A stretch of DNA of 64,000 nucleotides, from the NCBI RefSeq assembly GCF_029239295.1, contig NZ_JAQZBC010000010.1, forward strand, positions 43,698 through 107,697, given 5' to 3'. The notes beneath the pieces are model-generated. The model did no database searches. It saw nothing but the letters and a program-made list of their open reading frames with translations, and was not told the origin of the DNA. Position numbers and translations under genes: made by a program. Positions within the stretch are counted from its first letter, which is position 1, and each line of letters begins with the position of its first letter. This stretch comes from Sphingomonas sp. (GTDB lineage: Bacteria > Pseudomonadota > Alphaproteobacteria > Sphingomonadales > Sphingomonadaceae). This document shows positions 55,088-63,012 of the stretch, in pieces.

Positions 55088-56128
55088 ATGCAGCCAGCCC
55101 TTCCCCCGCCCGAACCAGAGCGCGCACCCGCCGACCCGCTCGCCTTCACCCCCGTCCCCCGCCGCTACCGCCACGATGGCTGGACGGCGGAGCGGCAGCG
55201 CGGCTTCATCCACGCGCTCGCCGAAACCGGATCGGTAAAGGCCGCCGCCCGCCGCATCGGCAAGACGACGGAGGGCGCCTATCACATGCGGCGACAGCCG
55301 GGCGCCGACAGCTTCCGCGCCGCATGGGAGGCCGCGCTCGCCAGCGGCGTGCAGCGCCTCACCGACATCGCCATGGAGCGCGCGGTGGAGGGCGTCCCCA
55401 TCCCCGTCTTCCACAAGGGCGAGCAGGTCGGCGAGCGCCGCTGGTACAATGATCGCCTGCTGATGTTCATGCTGAAGCACCACCAGCCCGATCGCTACGG
55501 CGCCGCCGCGGCCGGGCAGCGCGCGCTCGCCCCCGGCACGAAGCATCCCGAGACGATCGCGCGCGAGGCAGCCAAGCAATGCCCCGTCTGCCGCGAGCGC
55601 GAGGAAACCGCCGCCCGCCGCGCCTTCGCCGAGGCGGAGGCCGCCAAGCAAAGCAACGAGGAATTCCTCGCCCACCTCATGCGCACCTATCAGATCAAGG
55701 TGCAGGCCGAGCGGCGTGAGCGCCTCGCCGGCGATTGGGCCGCCGCCGATTTCTACCTGCGCCAGCTCAACTTCTTCGAGCTGATCCTCGAAGGCTGCGG
55801 CCACCGCATGGACCTCATCGACATGCACACCATCGAAAACGGCGGCGAGGATATGTATGACCGCCAGATCAACTGCGGCCCGCTCACCCCGATCCTCGAC
55901 AAGATGCGCCGCGAGATCTGGGAAGCCGCCGGCGAGCCACCCCGCCCGCCGATCGACCTGCGCGAATTCCTGCCGCACACGAACATGAGCTATCAGGGGG
56001 ACACGGCGAAGGAGCGCCAGCATGCGCGGGCCGAGGCGCAGCGGCGGATCGCGGCGTCGCTGGCGGTGTGGGAGGCGAGCGCGACCGAGGAGACTTGGGC
56101 GGCGTTTAAGGCCGCTTCGGGGCGGTGA
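55088..56128 (+). CDS. Hypothetical protein with terminase-small-subunit-like HTH
   Basis: A 346-residue soluble protein. Residues about 30-80 (WTAERQRGFIHALAETGSVKAAARRIGKTTEGAYHMRR) form a helix-turn-helix like those of phage terminase small subunits or homeodomain-like regulators. A cysteine pair lies in AKQCPVCRERE, and a long charged helical region ends in KERQHARAEAQRRIAASLAVWEAS. Codon use and GC match the chromosome, and no phage genes adjoin it. It is probably a resident sphingomonad gene of unknown function. Confidence 0.65.
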   Translation: MQPALPPPEPERAPADPLAFTPVPRRYRHDGWTAERQRGFIHALAETGSVKAAARRIGKTTEGAYHMRRQPGADSFRAAWEAALASGVQRLTDIAMERAVEGVPIPVFHKGEQVGERRWYNDRLLMFMLKHHQPDRYGAAAAGQRALAPGTKHPETIAREAAKQCPVCREREETAARRAFAEAEAAKQSNEEFLAHLMRTYQIKVQAERRERLAGDWAAADFYLRQLNFFELILEGCGHRMDLIDMHTIENGGEDMYDRQINCGPLTPILDKMRREIWEAAGEPPRPPIDLREFLPHTNMSYQGDTAKERQHARAEAQRRIAASLAVWEASATEETWAAFKAASGR

Positions 56129-56329
56129 GCGGGGCTTTGCGCGCGTCGCGGTAGCGGCCTCGGGCGGCGTCCGCTCGGCGGTGCCGGGCGTGTCGCTCGA
56201 CGACGCGGCTGTGCCGCGGCGGGTGGAGGTACCGAGATCAGAGTGCTAGTGCTGGGTAGCCTGGTTAATGGAAGCTGCATCGCTGGCGCCAAATTCGGAT
56301 GCAGGCGAGATCACGCCGGCTTTCGCGTT

Positions 56330-57202
56330 TTAGCTTCCCACGGCTTCAGCTCGAAATCGCTCCCAAAATTCTTGAGTGTCATGATCGATTTGTGGATCCA
56401 GGACTTCGCCTAATAGGAAGTAGCGATATACTTCGCGAAGCTCCATGTGGAGGCAGTAGAAGTCGCAATGCTTTATCGGTGCGACGGGCGTGACTCCGAA
56501 TCGATTTTTGGGATGCATCGTACGAATACGATCCTCGTAATAATCTTCGAAGTAGCGCAAACCGGACGACTCCTCACCAAACGCGCGATGAATAAACTCT
56601 TGAGCGTCCTTGGTAGATGGGTTCTTAGTTCCTTCGCTCTCAAGGTGCTCCAGCACCAAGTTGAGAGACGCATCCAAAGATATCCAAAGCGGGTAGTTTG
56701 CCTCCTCTGAGAACATCGGGTGGAGACTCAGCATCCCCGCTTTCAGCCAAGTTCCCAGTCGCCTTATGAGTAAGTCATCGGAAGGGTCGATGTTGCTTAG
56801 AATTTCTGTCTGGATCGTGGTGGGATTGGGCCAGTGAAAGTACTGGTAGCGTCCTGGCGGATCAGGAGGGGTGTTTGGCGTCGGCTTGTCTGTGCGCAAG
56901 GCGTCTCTCAAGAGCAATTCCAAGCGGTCCAGCTCTGGCGCTGCCCGCAAATCCGTCTTTCTCTCATCGCGCACAGAGTTGTATGCAGGATACTGCGTAA
57001 GCCTTCCGCGGTCCCAGCCAACCGAGAGCTCTAGAGCAGCGAGAAGAGCGATCTCTTCGGGCAGAGGCTCTTCAAATTCCGAATAGTAATCGGCCTCACT
57101 CACCTTGAAGTGAACCGCTGTAAAAATGAGATCCGGTTTAACGACGTAAGCCGCCCCATCCGTCAGCACAGATTCGCGCCAGTAAGTACCAATTGGGTTC
57201 AT
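56330..57202 (-). CDS. Hypothetical protein with HEPN-like Rx4H motif, atypically low GC
   Basis: A 290-residue soluble protein with much lower GC and different codon use from every neighbour, indicating transfer. The C-terminal part (about residues 195-270) is helical and contains RIRTMH (Arg225-x4-His230) followed by NRFGVTPVAPIKHCDF and ELREVYRYFLLGEV, the pattern of HEPN RNase domains. The N-terminal 120 residues are unrecognised. The ATG at 57202 has TAAGGGCG just upstream; longer in-frame starts (57241, 57397) add unconvincing sequence. It lies beside a displaced lepA 3' copy and a toxin-antitoxin pair. A defence or toxin role is inference. Confidence 0.62.
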   Translation of the reverse strand: MNPIGTYWRESVLTDGAAYVVKPDLIFTAVHFKVSEADYYSEFEEPLPEEIALLAALELSVGWDRGRLTQYPAYNSVRDERKTDLRAAPELDRLELLLRDALRTDKPTPNTPPDPPGRYQYFHWPNPTTIQTEILSNIDPSDDLLIRRLGTWLKAGMLSLHPMFSEEANYPLWISLDASLNLVLEHLESEGTKNPSTKDAQEFIHRAFGEESSGLRYFEDYYEDRIRTMHPKNRFGVTPVAPIKHCDFYCLHMELREVYRYFLLGEVLDPQIDHDTQEFWERFRAEAVGS

Positions 57203-57376
57203 CGCCCTTACTATGGTGCCTTGGGGTAAACGGGAGCGCATTTCGGCAATGTGCCGCACAATCGTGCCGATGTCTCGCCAAAGTAGCAGATGGGCTCCCG
57301 CTGCGCGGGCGGGCATGGCTGCTTTGGGGAAGGGACAAATAAGTCTGCATTGGCCGGAATGAGGCATAGCTATCCC

Positions 57377-57698
57377 GCCGCGGCAAAGCCGCGCCATCCA
57401 TCGGTACCCCCGGTGAGCCCGGGCGGTCGTCGGCCGGGCGCGACGCTAGTCCTCGCCTAGCTCGGCGATTGCTGCGCAATCGCCTCCCTACCCTCAGGCG
57501 TCGTCGCCCATCCGAAACGCTGCGATGAACGGTTCCTGCCGGATGCTCACCGAGCCATACTCCGGCGTGCGCTTCTTGCCTTCCTTCTGCTTCTCCAGCA
57601 GCTTGCGCGTCGCGTCGCCGCCATAGCATTTCGCGGTCACGTCCTTGCGCGGCGCCGCGATCGTCTCGCGCGCGATCACCTTGCCGCCGATCGCCGCC
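57377..57698. repeat. Copy A of the lepA 3'-end direct repeat
   Basis: This segment repeats 58236-58563 in the same orientation, about nine bases in ten identical by eye. It covers the last about 68 codons of lepA and about 117 bases beyond its stop, including the downstream hairpin GGCGATTGC-TGC-GCAATCGCC (57464-57484). The match stops abruptly at GCCGATCGCCGCC (57698), 12 bases before the toxin gene stop codon. Confidence 0.85.
57494..57698 (-). pseudogene. Displaced, diverged 3' fragment of lepA
   Basis: It encodes the LepA C-terminus [16 protein letters not shown] ... [14 protein letters not shown] ... AAFRMGDDA. Compared with the intact copy it has lost two codons (RKRK to RK) and carries several amino-acid changes (L to P, MR to TP, P to R, A to P, L to F). 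It nevertheless remains open to the same stop. It cannot make a functional factor. The missense changes show that selection for LepA function has relaxed on this copy. Confidence 0.82.
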
Positions 57699-57709
57699 CT
57701 TACAAAGAA

Positions 57710-57982
57710 TTACGGATACAGCCTTCGACTGTGCATCACGTTGACGATCTCAATCACGTCCTCTCCAACGTGATACACGAGAATATAGTTGGGGTGCACG
57801 ACAGCCTCGCGTGTTCCAGCCACGCGCCCGCGCCGATACATAAAAGGGTGGTCAGGCAAGCGTTCGGCACATGCCTCGATGTCGTCCTGCAAACGCCGCG
57901 CCGCCGCCACGTTGCGCTCAGCGATATAGGAGATGATGGCCTTGAGATCGTTCAGCGCGGTACCGCGCCAGACCAGCCTCAA
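57710..57982 (-). CDS. RelE/ParE family toxin
   Basis: A 90-residue type II toxin of the RelE/ParE superfamily: LVWRGTALNDLKAIISYIAERN, AARRLQDDIEACAERLPDHPFMYRRGRVAGTREAVVHPNYILVYHV, and the C-terminal VIEIVNVMHSRRLYP typical of the fold. The VMHSRRLYP tail resembles ParE-like members that target gyrase more than RelE mRNA interferases, but this is not decisive. Its start overlaps the antitoxin stop by four bases. It is bracketed by the two lepA 3' copies. Confidence 0.88.
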   Translation of the reverse strand: MRLVWRGTALNDLKAIISYIAERNVAAARRLQDDIEACAERLPDHPFMYRRGRVAGTREAVVHPNYILVYHVGEDVIEIVNVMHSRRLYP

Positions 57983-58167
57983 GCGCCCTGTGCCCCACGA
58001 TCGTGCCGGTCAATAATCGCGCGGACCTGCGCCATCGCATCATCATGCGCGATGACCGGTTGATCATCCGCCAACGACGCAGCAACCTTCGCGCGAAACC
58101 AGGCATCATAGGCCTCGGCCGCTTCCTCGCTGTCGAACTCGGACACGATGGGCGAAAGCTCGTTCAC
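57979..58167 (-). CDS. Type II antitoxin partner
   Basis: A 62-residue acidic protein (FDSEEAAEAYDAWFRAKVAASLADDQPVIAHDDAMAQVRAIID) of the short RelB/stability-determinant type that accompanies RelE/ParE toxins. The AEAYDAWFRAKV helix and the trailing VRAIIDRH helix are usual. The N-terminus is too short for a full ribbon-helix-helix, so autoregulation may be weak. ATGA overlap with the toxin gives the standard antitoxin-first order on the minus strand. Confidence 0.82.
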   Translation of the reverse strand: MNELSPIVSEFDSEEAAEAYDAWFRAKVAASLADDQPVIAHDDAMAQVRAIIDRHDRGAQGA

Positions 58168-58235
58168 CCGACAAACGTACGCCTTCGATGGCGAAATGCA
58201 ACGAGGTGAGCCGACTCTGGATCAATCCGCCCCGC

Positions 58236-58563
58236 GCCGCGGCAAAGCCGCGTCGTCGATCGACACGCCCGGTGAACCCGGGCGGTCGTCGGCCGGGCGC
58301 GCCGCTGATCTTCGCTAGCTCGGCGATTGCTGGCGCAATCGCCTCCCTAGCCTCAGGCGTCGTCGCCCATCCTCAACGCCGCGATGAACGCCTCCTGCGG
58401 GATGCTCACTGAGCCATATTCCCGCATGCGCTTCTTGCCTTCCTTCTGCTTCTCCAGCAGCTTGCGCTTGCGCGTCGCGTCGCCGCCATAGCATTTCGCG
58501 GTCACGTCCTTGCGCAGCGCCGCGATCGTCTCGCGCGCGATCACCTTGCCGCCGATCGCCGCC
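58236..58563. repeat. Copy B of the lepA 3'-end direct repeat (resident copy)
   Basis: This is the equivalent of copy A within and just beyond the intact lepA. The downstream hairpin is GGCGATTGC-TGGC-GCAATCGCC (58322-58343). The start-to-start distance to copy A is 859 bases, and the 537 bases between the two copies contain only the toxin-antitoxin pair. Confidence 0.85.
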
Positions 58564-60149
58564 TGGATCGGGATCTTGAACATGTGGCGCGGGATCAGGT
58601 CCTTCAGCCGCTCGCACATGCCGCGCCCGCGCGTCTCCGCGGTGCCGCGGTGGACGATCATGCTCAGCGCATCGACCGGCTCGTTGTTGACCAGGATGCT
58701 CATCTTGACCAGGTCGCCCTCGCGATAGCCGATCTGGTGATAGTCGAAGCTGGCATAGCCGCGGCTGATGCTCTTCAGCCGGTCATAGAAATCGAACACC
58801 ACTTCGTTGAGCGGCAGTTCGTACGTCACCTGCGCGCGCCCGCCGACATACGTCAGGTTCTTCTGGATGCCGCGGCGGTCCTGGCACAGCTTCAGGATGC
58901 TGCCGAGATATTCGTCGGGGACGTAGATCGTCGCCTCGATCCACGGCTCGCTGATCATCGCAATCTTGTTGGGATCGGGCATGTCGGCCGGGTTGTGCAG
59001 CTCGATCATGCCGCCGTCGTGCGTCAGCTCGATCTCGTACACCACGCTCGGCGCGGTCGTGATCAGGTCCAGGTCGTATTCGCGCGTCAGCCGCTCCTGG
59101 ATGATCTCCAGGTGGAGCAGCCCCAGGAAGCCGCAGCGAAAGCCGAATCCCAGCGCCGCGCTCGTCTCCATCTCGAAACTGAACGATGCGTCGTTCAGCC
59201 GCAGCTTGCTGATCGATTCGCGCAGTTTCTCGAAGTCGTTGGCGTCGACCGGGAACAGCCCGCAGAACACCACCGGCTGCACTTCCTTGAAGCCCGGCAG
59301 CGCCTGTGCCGCGGGCCGCTTGGTATCGGTCAGCGTGTCGCCGACGCGCGCCTGCGCCACGTCCTTGATCTGCGCGGTGATGAAACCGATTTCGCCCGGC
59401 CCCAGGTCCGCCAGCTGCTCGATCTTGGGGCGGAAACATCCCACGCGGTCCACCAGATGCTGCGTGCCGGCCTGCATGAACGTGACCTGCTGGCCCTTCT
59501 TCAGCACGCCGTCGATCACCCGCACCAGGATGACGACGCCCAGATACGGGTCGTACCAGCTGTCGACCAGCATCGCCTTCAGCGGCGCGGTGGCGTCGCC
59601 CTTCGGCGCCGGGATCCGCTCGACGATCGCGTCCAGGATCTCCTCGATGCCGATGCCGGACTTGGCGCTGGCCAGCACCGCGCCGCTGGCGTCCAGCCCG
59701 ATGACGTCCTCGATCTCCTTGCGCACCTTTTCCGGTTCGGCCGCGGGCAGATCGATCTTGTTGATGACGGGCACGATCTCATGGTCATGCTCGATTGATT
59801 GGTACACGTTGGCCAGCGTCTGCGCCTCGACGCCCTGCGCCGCGTCGACGACCAGCAGCGCGCCTTCGCACGCCGCCAGGCTGCGCGACACTTCGTAGGC
59901 GAAATCGACGTGGCCCGGCGTGTCCATGAGGTTCAGGACATGGCCCTTCCACTCCAGGCGCACCGTCTGCGCCTTGATGGTGATCCCGCGCTCCTTCTCA
60001 ATGTCCATGTTATCAAGGACTTGCGCGGACATCTCGCGCTCGGTCAGCCCGCCGGTACGTTGGATCAGCCGGTCGGCCAGCGTCGACTTGCCATGGTCGA
60101 TATGGGCAATGATCGAGAAGTTACGGATCTTGGAAAGCTCGGTCGCCAC
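58353..60149 (-). CDS. lepA: Elongation factor 4 (LepA)
   Basis: Ribosome back-translocating GTPase of about 598 residues. G motifs: [16 protein letters not shown] near residue 13, DTPGHVDF and NKID. SYGYASFDY-like domain V sequence ([12 protein letters not shown]) and the unique C-terminal domain ending AALRMGDDA follow. GTG at 60149 is chosen to give [20 protein letters not shown], the usual start; the longer frame to 60248 adds unrelated residues. Its last about 68 codons exist in a second, diverged copy 859 bases downstream. Confidence 0.95.
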   Translation of the reverse strand: MATELSKIRNFSIIAHIDHGKSTLADRLIQRTGGLTEREMSAQVLDNMDIEKERGITIKAQTVRLEWKGHVLNLMDTPGHVDFAYEVSRSLAACEGALLVVDAAQGVEAQTLANVYQSIEHDHEIVPVINKIDLPAAEPEKVRKEIEDVIGLDASGAVLASAKSGIGIEEILDAIVERIPAPKGDATAPLKAMLVDSWYDPYLGVVILVRVIDGVLKKGQQVTFMQAGTQHLVDRVGCFRPKIEQLADLGPGEIGFITAQIKDVAQARVGDTLTDTKRPAAQALPGFKEVQPVVFCGLFPVDANDFEKLRESISKLRLNDASFSFEMETSAALGFGFRCGFLGLLHLEIIQERLTREYDLDLITTAPSVVYEIELTHDGGMIELHNPADMPDPNKIAMISEPWIEATIYVPDEYLGSILKLCQDRRGIQKNLTYVGGRAQVTYELPLNEVVFDFYDRLKSISRGYASFDYHQIGYREGDLVKMSILVNNEPVDALSMIVHRGTAETRGRGMCERLKDLIPRHMFKIPIQAAIGGKVIARETIAALRKDVTAKCYGGDATRKRKLLEKQKEGKKRMREYGSVSIPQEAFIAALRMGDDA

Positions 60150-60384
60150 GAAATTCTGCCAGCTTGAGTGAGTGCCGCGGCCGTTAGCACCTCCCACGCC
60201 CATTGCCAAAGCATCCCGCACCCCATCCCCGCCGCAGCGCTGGCGCACGCGGAAACCGACGCGAAACCGTCACCGCCCGCTGGCAGTAGAGTTGCGCCAA
60301 TGCTATCCGGCGGGCTCAGGGATCAACAACACATCAACACTCGGTCGCAACAGATTGACGCGAGTGAATACAGGGGGGGGAACC

Positions 60385-61164
60385 ATGCGCATCACGCTCG
60401 CCGCCGCATCAATCGCGGCGCTACTCTTCGCCACGCCTGCACTGTCGCAGAACAGGGGCTCATCCGCACACCAGGCGCAGCAACAAGGCGAAGCGCAAAT
60501 TCCGGTGTGCACCAAACGCTTGGGCACCCTCGCAATCGTCGAACCTGACAATCAATGGTGGCGCGAATTCAACCTCGGCAGCCCCGAAACGATCATCAAG
60601 ATCTTCGTCCAGAAATCCGGCTGCTTCACCATGGTGAACCGCGGCCGCGCGATGGTCAGCCGCAACATGGAACGCGCCATGGCCGATTCGGGAGAACTTC
60701 AGGCGAATTCGAATCTCGGCAAGGGTCAGGTCCGTGCGGCCGATTACTTCCTTCAGCCGGACATCGTCACTGCCAACCGCAACTCTGGCGGTAACGGCCT
60801 CGGCGGTGTCATCGGCGGTGTAGGCGGGTTGTTCGGCGGCGCAGGCCGCGCGATCGGCGCGATCGCCGGCGGGATCAACGTCAAGAAGGGTGAGGCGAAG
60901 ACCACGCTGAGCCTGGTCAACGCCCGCACCACCGAGGAAGAGGCGATGACTGAGGGATACGCCCGCAAGTCCGACGTCAGCTTTGGTGCGGGCGGTGGCC
61001 TGTTCTCGGGCGGCACCTTCGGCGGGGCGGCGGGCGGCGGCTATCAGGATACCGCGATCGGCCAGATCATCGTGCTGAGCTACCTGGACGCCTATACCAA
61101 GCTTGTTTCGCAGCTCGGCGGCCTGCCCGCGAGCGCCTCAGCAGCGGCGCCACGCGCCCAGTAA
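60385..61164 (+). CDS. CsgG/HfaB-like secreted protein
   Basis: A 259-residue exported protein with signal peptide (cleavage after PALS, near residue 21). Its core resembles the CsgG/HfaB family: LGTLAIVEP, SPETIIKIFVQKSGCFTMVNRGRAM, AADYFLQPDIVTANR, KTTLSLVNARTTEEEAMTEGYARKSDVSF. A Gly-rich stretch (about residues 134-160) follows the position of the transmembrane hairpin. No lipobox is seen, unlike CsgG itself. A run of eight G precedes the ATG in place of a normal ribosome site. Divergent from lepA. No curli subunit genes are nearby. Confidence 0.75.
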   Translation: MRITLAAASIAALLFATPALSQNRGSSAHQAQQQGEAQIPVCTKRLGTLAIVEPDNQWWREFNLGSPETIIKIFVQKSGCFTMVNRGRAMVSRNMERAMADSGELQANSNLGKGQVRAADYFLQPDIVTANRNSGGNGLGGVIGGVGGLFGGAGRAIGAIAGGINVKKGEAKTTLSLVNARTTEEEAMTEGYARKSDVSFGAGGGLFSGGTFGGAAGGGYQDTAIGQIIVLSYLDAYTKLVSQLGGLPASASAAAPRAQ

Positions 61165-61169
61165 CATCG

Positions 61170-61203
61170 GGTCCGAGCGGGCAAAAATCCGCCCGCTCGG
61201 ACC
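61170..61203 (+). terminator. Strong hairpin after the CsgG-like gene
   Basis: GGTCCGAGCGGGC (61170-61182) and GCCCGCTCGGACC (61191-61203) form a perfect 13-bp stem with loop AAAAATCC, five bases after the stop. No T-run follows, but the stem is long and GC-rich. Confidence 0.6.
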
Positions 61204-61286
61204 ATCACGATTAGCCTCTTGCTACGTGAAAATTCGCTGATATAAGCCGCCGCCTGTCACCGGCACCTGCCGGTTGGCACCCTGGT

Positions 61287-61363
61287 CGGGGAATAGCTCA
61301 GCCTGGTAGAGCACTGTGTTCGGGACGCAGGGGCCGGAGGTTCGAATCCTCTTTCCCCGACCA
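61287..61363 (+). tRNA. tRNA-Pro (anticodon CGG)
   Basis: A 77-base cloverleaf including encoded CCA. Acceptor arm CGGGGAA/TTCCCCG, D-arm GCTC/GAGC, anticodon stem CTGTG/CGCAG with loop TTCGGGA (anticodon CGG, reading CCG), and T-arm with GGTTCGAATCC. All stems pair except wobble positions. It stands alone, not in an operon, between the CsgG-like gene and a small secreted-protein gene. Confidence 0.97.
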
Positions 61364-61555
61364 TTTAATTTCCAATATCTCGTTAGTTTGTGGCCGTTAA
61401 GAGCCGCGGCGTGGACTGCGCCAGACCGGCTTGATGCGGCCCGCTCGCCGCATCGTCGCATCCTTCTACCGAAAGCTACTGTCATCCTGATCGGAACGAT
61501 GGCCTCTCGATGGCCGTTGCTTCAACAGGCGCCTTAAGCGCCAGGAGACGTGTAG

Positions 61556-61882
61556 ATGCGTAACAAGCTCACGGGGCTCTTTGCTGCCCTCGCGATGACG
61601 TTCACCGGTGTTGGTGTGAGCGTCGTGACCACCACAGAGGCGCAGGCCCAGTCATACCGCGGCGGCGACCGCGGATACCGGCATTACCGCGAAGATCGGC
61701 GTCGCTATAAGAACCCGCGCCGCCACTATGGTCATCGGGGCTACCGCGGATATCGCGACCCGCGCGGCTATCGTGCGTACCGCGGCTACCGCGATCCGCG
61801 TGCCTCTCGCCATTATCGGGCAGAGCGGGCGCGTGGCTATTACGGCCGTCCCAACTATTATTATGATCGCCGTTATCGCTGA
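61556..61882 (+). CDS. Small secreted Arg/Tyr-rich repeat protein
   Basis: A 108-residue protein with a signal peptide cleaved after TEAQA (near residue 31). The mature part is dominated by Arg, Tyr, Gly and His, with short RGYR-type repeats (GYRGYRDPRGYRAYRGYRDPR near residues 62-83) and a Tyr-rich end (NYYYDRRYR). AGGAG lies ten bases before the ATG. It is probably periplasmic or surface bound; the composition suggests interaction with acidic polymers or membranes. No family assigned. Confidence 0.8.
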   Translation: MRNKLTGLFAALAMTFTGVGVSVVTTTEAQAQSYRGGDRGYRHYREDRRRYKNPRRHYGHRGYRGYRDPRGYRAYRGYRDPRASRHYRAERARGYYGRPNYYYDRRYR

Positions 61883-61892
61883 ATAATGTTGG

Positions 61893-61919
61893 CTGGCGGC
61901 TGGTGAACCCGGCCGCCAG
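61893..61919 (+). terminator. Hairpin after the Arg/Tyr-rich protein gene
   Basis: CTGGCGGC (61893-61900) pairs with GCCGCCAG (61912-61919) around an 11-base loop, 10 bases after the stop codon. An AAAAC run rather than T follows on the plus strand. Confidence 0.45.
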
Positions 61920-61978
61920 AAAACATCGCGAGTGCTCGGCCCACTCACCGGCCACGTGCGTTATGTCGGCTCAACCAT

Positions 61979-62836
61979 TTGGGTCGCCCCTTGAGCCACT
62001 TCCTTGTCGCACAAAGTGAAAGCCCCGAAGAGCGTGAGGCGCGTCGTCGCCATGCGGGAAAAAGCTCGGGTGAGACCTATGCCGCCACTCTTCGCCAGCT
62101 TGTGCCGGACTGCTCGGTCGACATTGCCGAGCCCGCCGACGAAGGAGCAACCGCTTCTCGGCCGGCCGATCTGAAGCGCTACGATGCTGTATTCCTGTCC
62201 GGATCTCCCCTCCATGTTTATCAGGACACACCAGCAGTCCGACGCCAGTTGGAGTTCATGCGCACGGTCTTTGCGTCAGGTGCGCCGTCCTTCGGCTCCT
62301 GCGCCGGCCTCCAAGTTGCTGTCGCGGCTGCCGGCGGCAGCGTCCGTTCCATGCCCCAGCGAATGGAAGCCGGGCTCTCCCGCCGGATCACCCGTACGGC
62401 GGAAGGGCAGGATCATCCTCTGCTGAGTGGTCGCGCGCCCACTTGGGACGCGCCCGCTGTCCACACCGATGAGGTTGAGCAACTGCCCGAGGGCGCGACG
62501 CTATTGGCCGGCAACGATGTGACGCGTGTTCAGGCTGCGGAGATCCGCCACGACCGCGGCATTTTCTGGGGCGTCCAATACCATCCGGAACTGTCATTGC
62601 GTGAAATCGCCATCGCACTGCGCAGGCAAGCGAGCTCTCTGATCGAGGCCGGTCTGGCCGACCACGAAGACGATGTTGAAGGTCGTGCCGCCCTGCTCGA
62701 TCGCTTGCACCAGAAGCCCGAGGCACGATCGCTGCGCTGGTTGCTTGGCGTTAACGGAGAGTTTGCCGACGAGATCGGCCGGAGACGCGAACTGACAAAC
62801 TTCATCGCCGCCCTGCCCTCACTTGATCGTCGGTGA
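61979..62836 (+). CDS. Class I glutamine amidotransferase-like protein
   Basis: A 285-residue protein with a class I GATase domain: nucleophile Cys108 in FGSCAGLQ and the His202/Glu204 pair in VQYHPELS. SGSPLHVYQDTP precedes the nucleophile, as in GuaA-like stand-alone amidotransferases. A C-terminal helical extension (about 210-285) is additional. The start is uncertain: TTG at 61979 or TTG at 61991 fit the family opening FLVAQSES, and neither has a strong ribosome site. The ammonia acceptor is unknown, though C26-like gamma-glutamyl hydrolases are alternatives. Confidence 0.82.
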   Translation: MGRPLSHFLVAQSESPEEREARRRHAGKSSGETYAATLRQLVPDCSVDIAEPADEGATASRPADLKRYDAVFLSGSPLHVYQDTPAVRRQLEFMRTVFASGAPSFGSCAGLQVAVAAAGGSVRSMPQRMEAGLSRRITRTAEGQDHPLLSGRAPTWDAPAVHTDEVEQLPEGATLLAGNDVTRVQAAEIRHDRGIFWGVQYHPELSLREIAIALRRQASSLIEAGLADHEDDVEGRAALLDRLHQKPEARSLRWLLGVNGEFADEIGRRRELTNFIAALPSLDRR

Positions 62837-63012
62837 CCTCGCCGAGAGCAGGTGAGCACGCCGCGGACTGACCGAACGCCGACCAGCGCAGGGGATATCC
62901 CGCATCCACAGCGGCGATGTTCTTCGCGATGGTCGACAGGTGCTTCGACCAGCCCGGCGGAGCGGCAGGCATCGATCGAAGCAGGCTCGATCATAAATCG
63001 CAGGTGGCAAAC

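Noticed and set aside
57464..57484. The hairpin in lepA copy A as a recombination core site
   Set aside because: The same hairpin follows the intact lepA in copy B, so it is most simply the lepA terminator carried along with the duplication.
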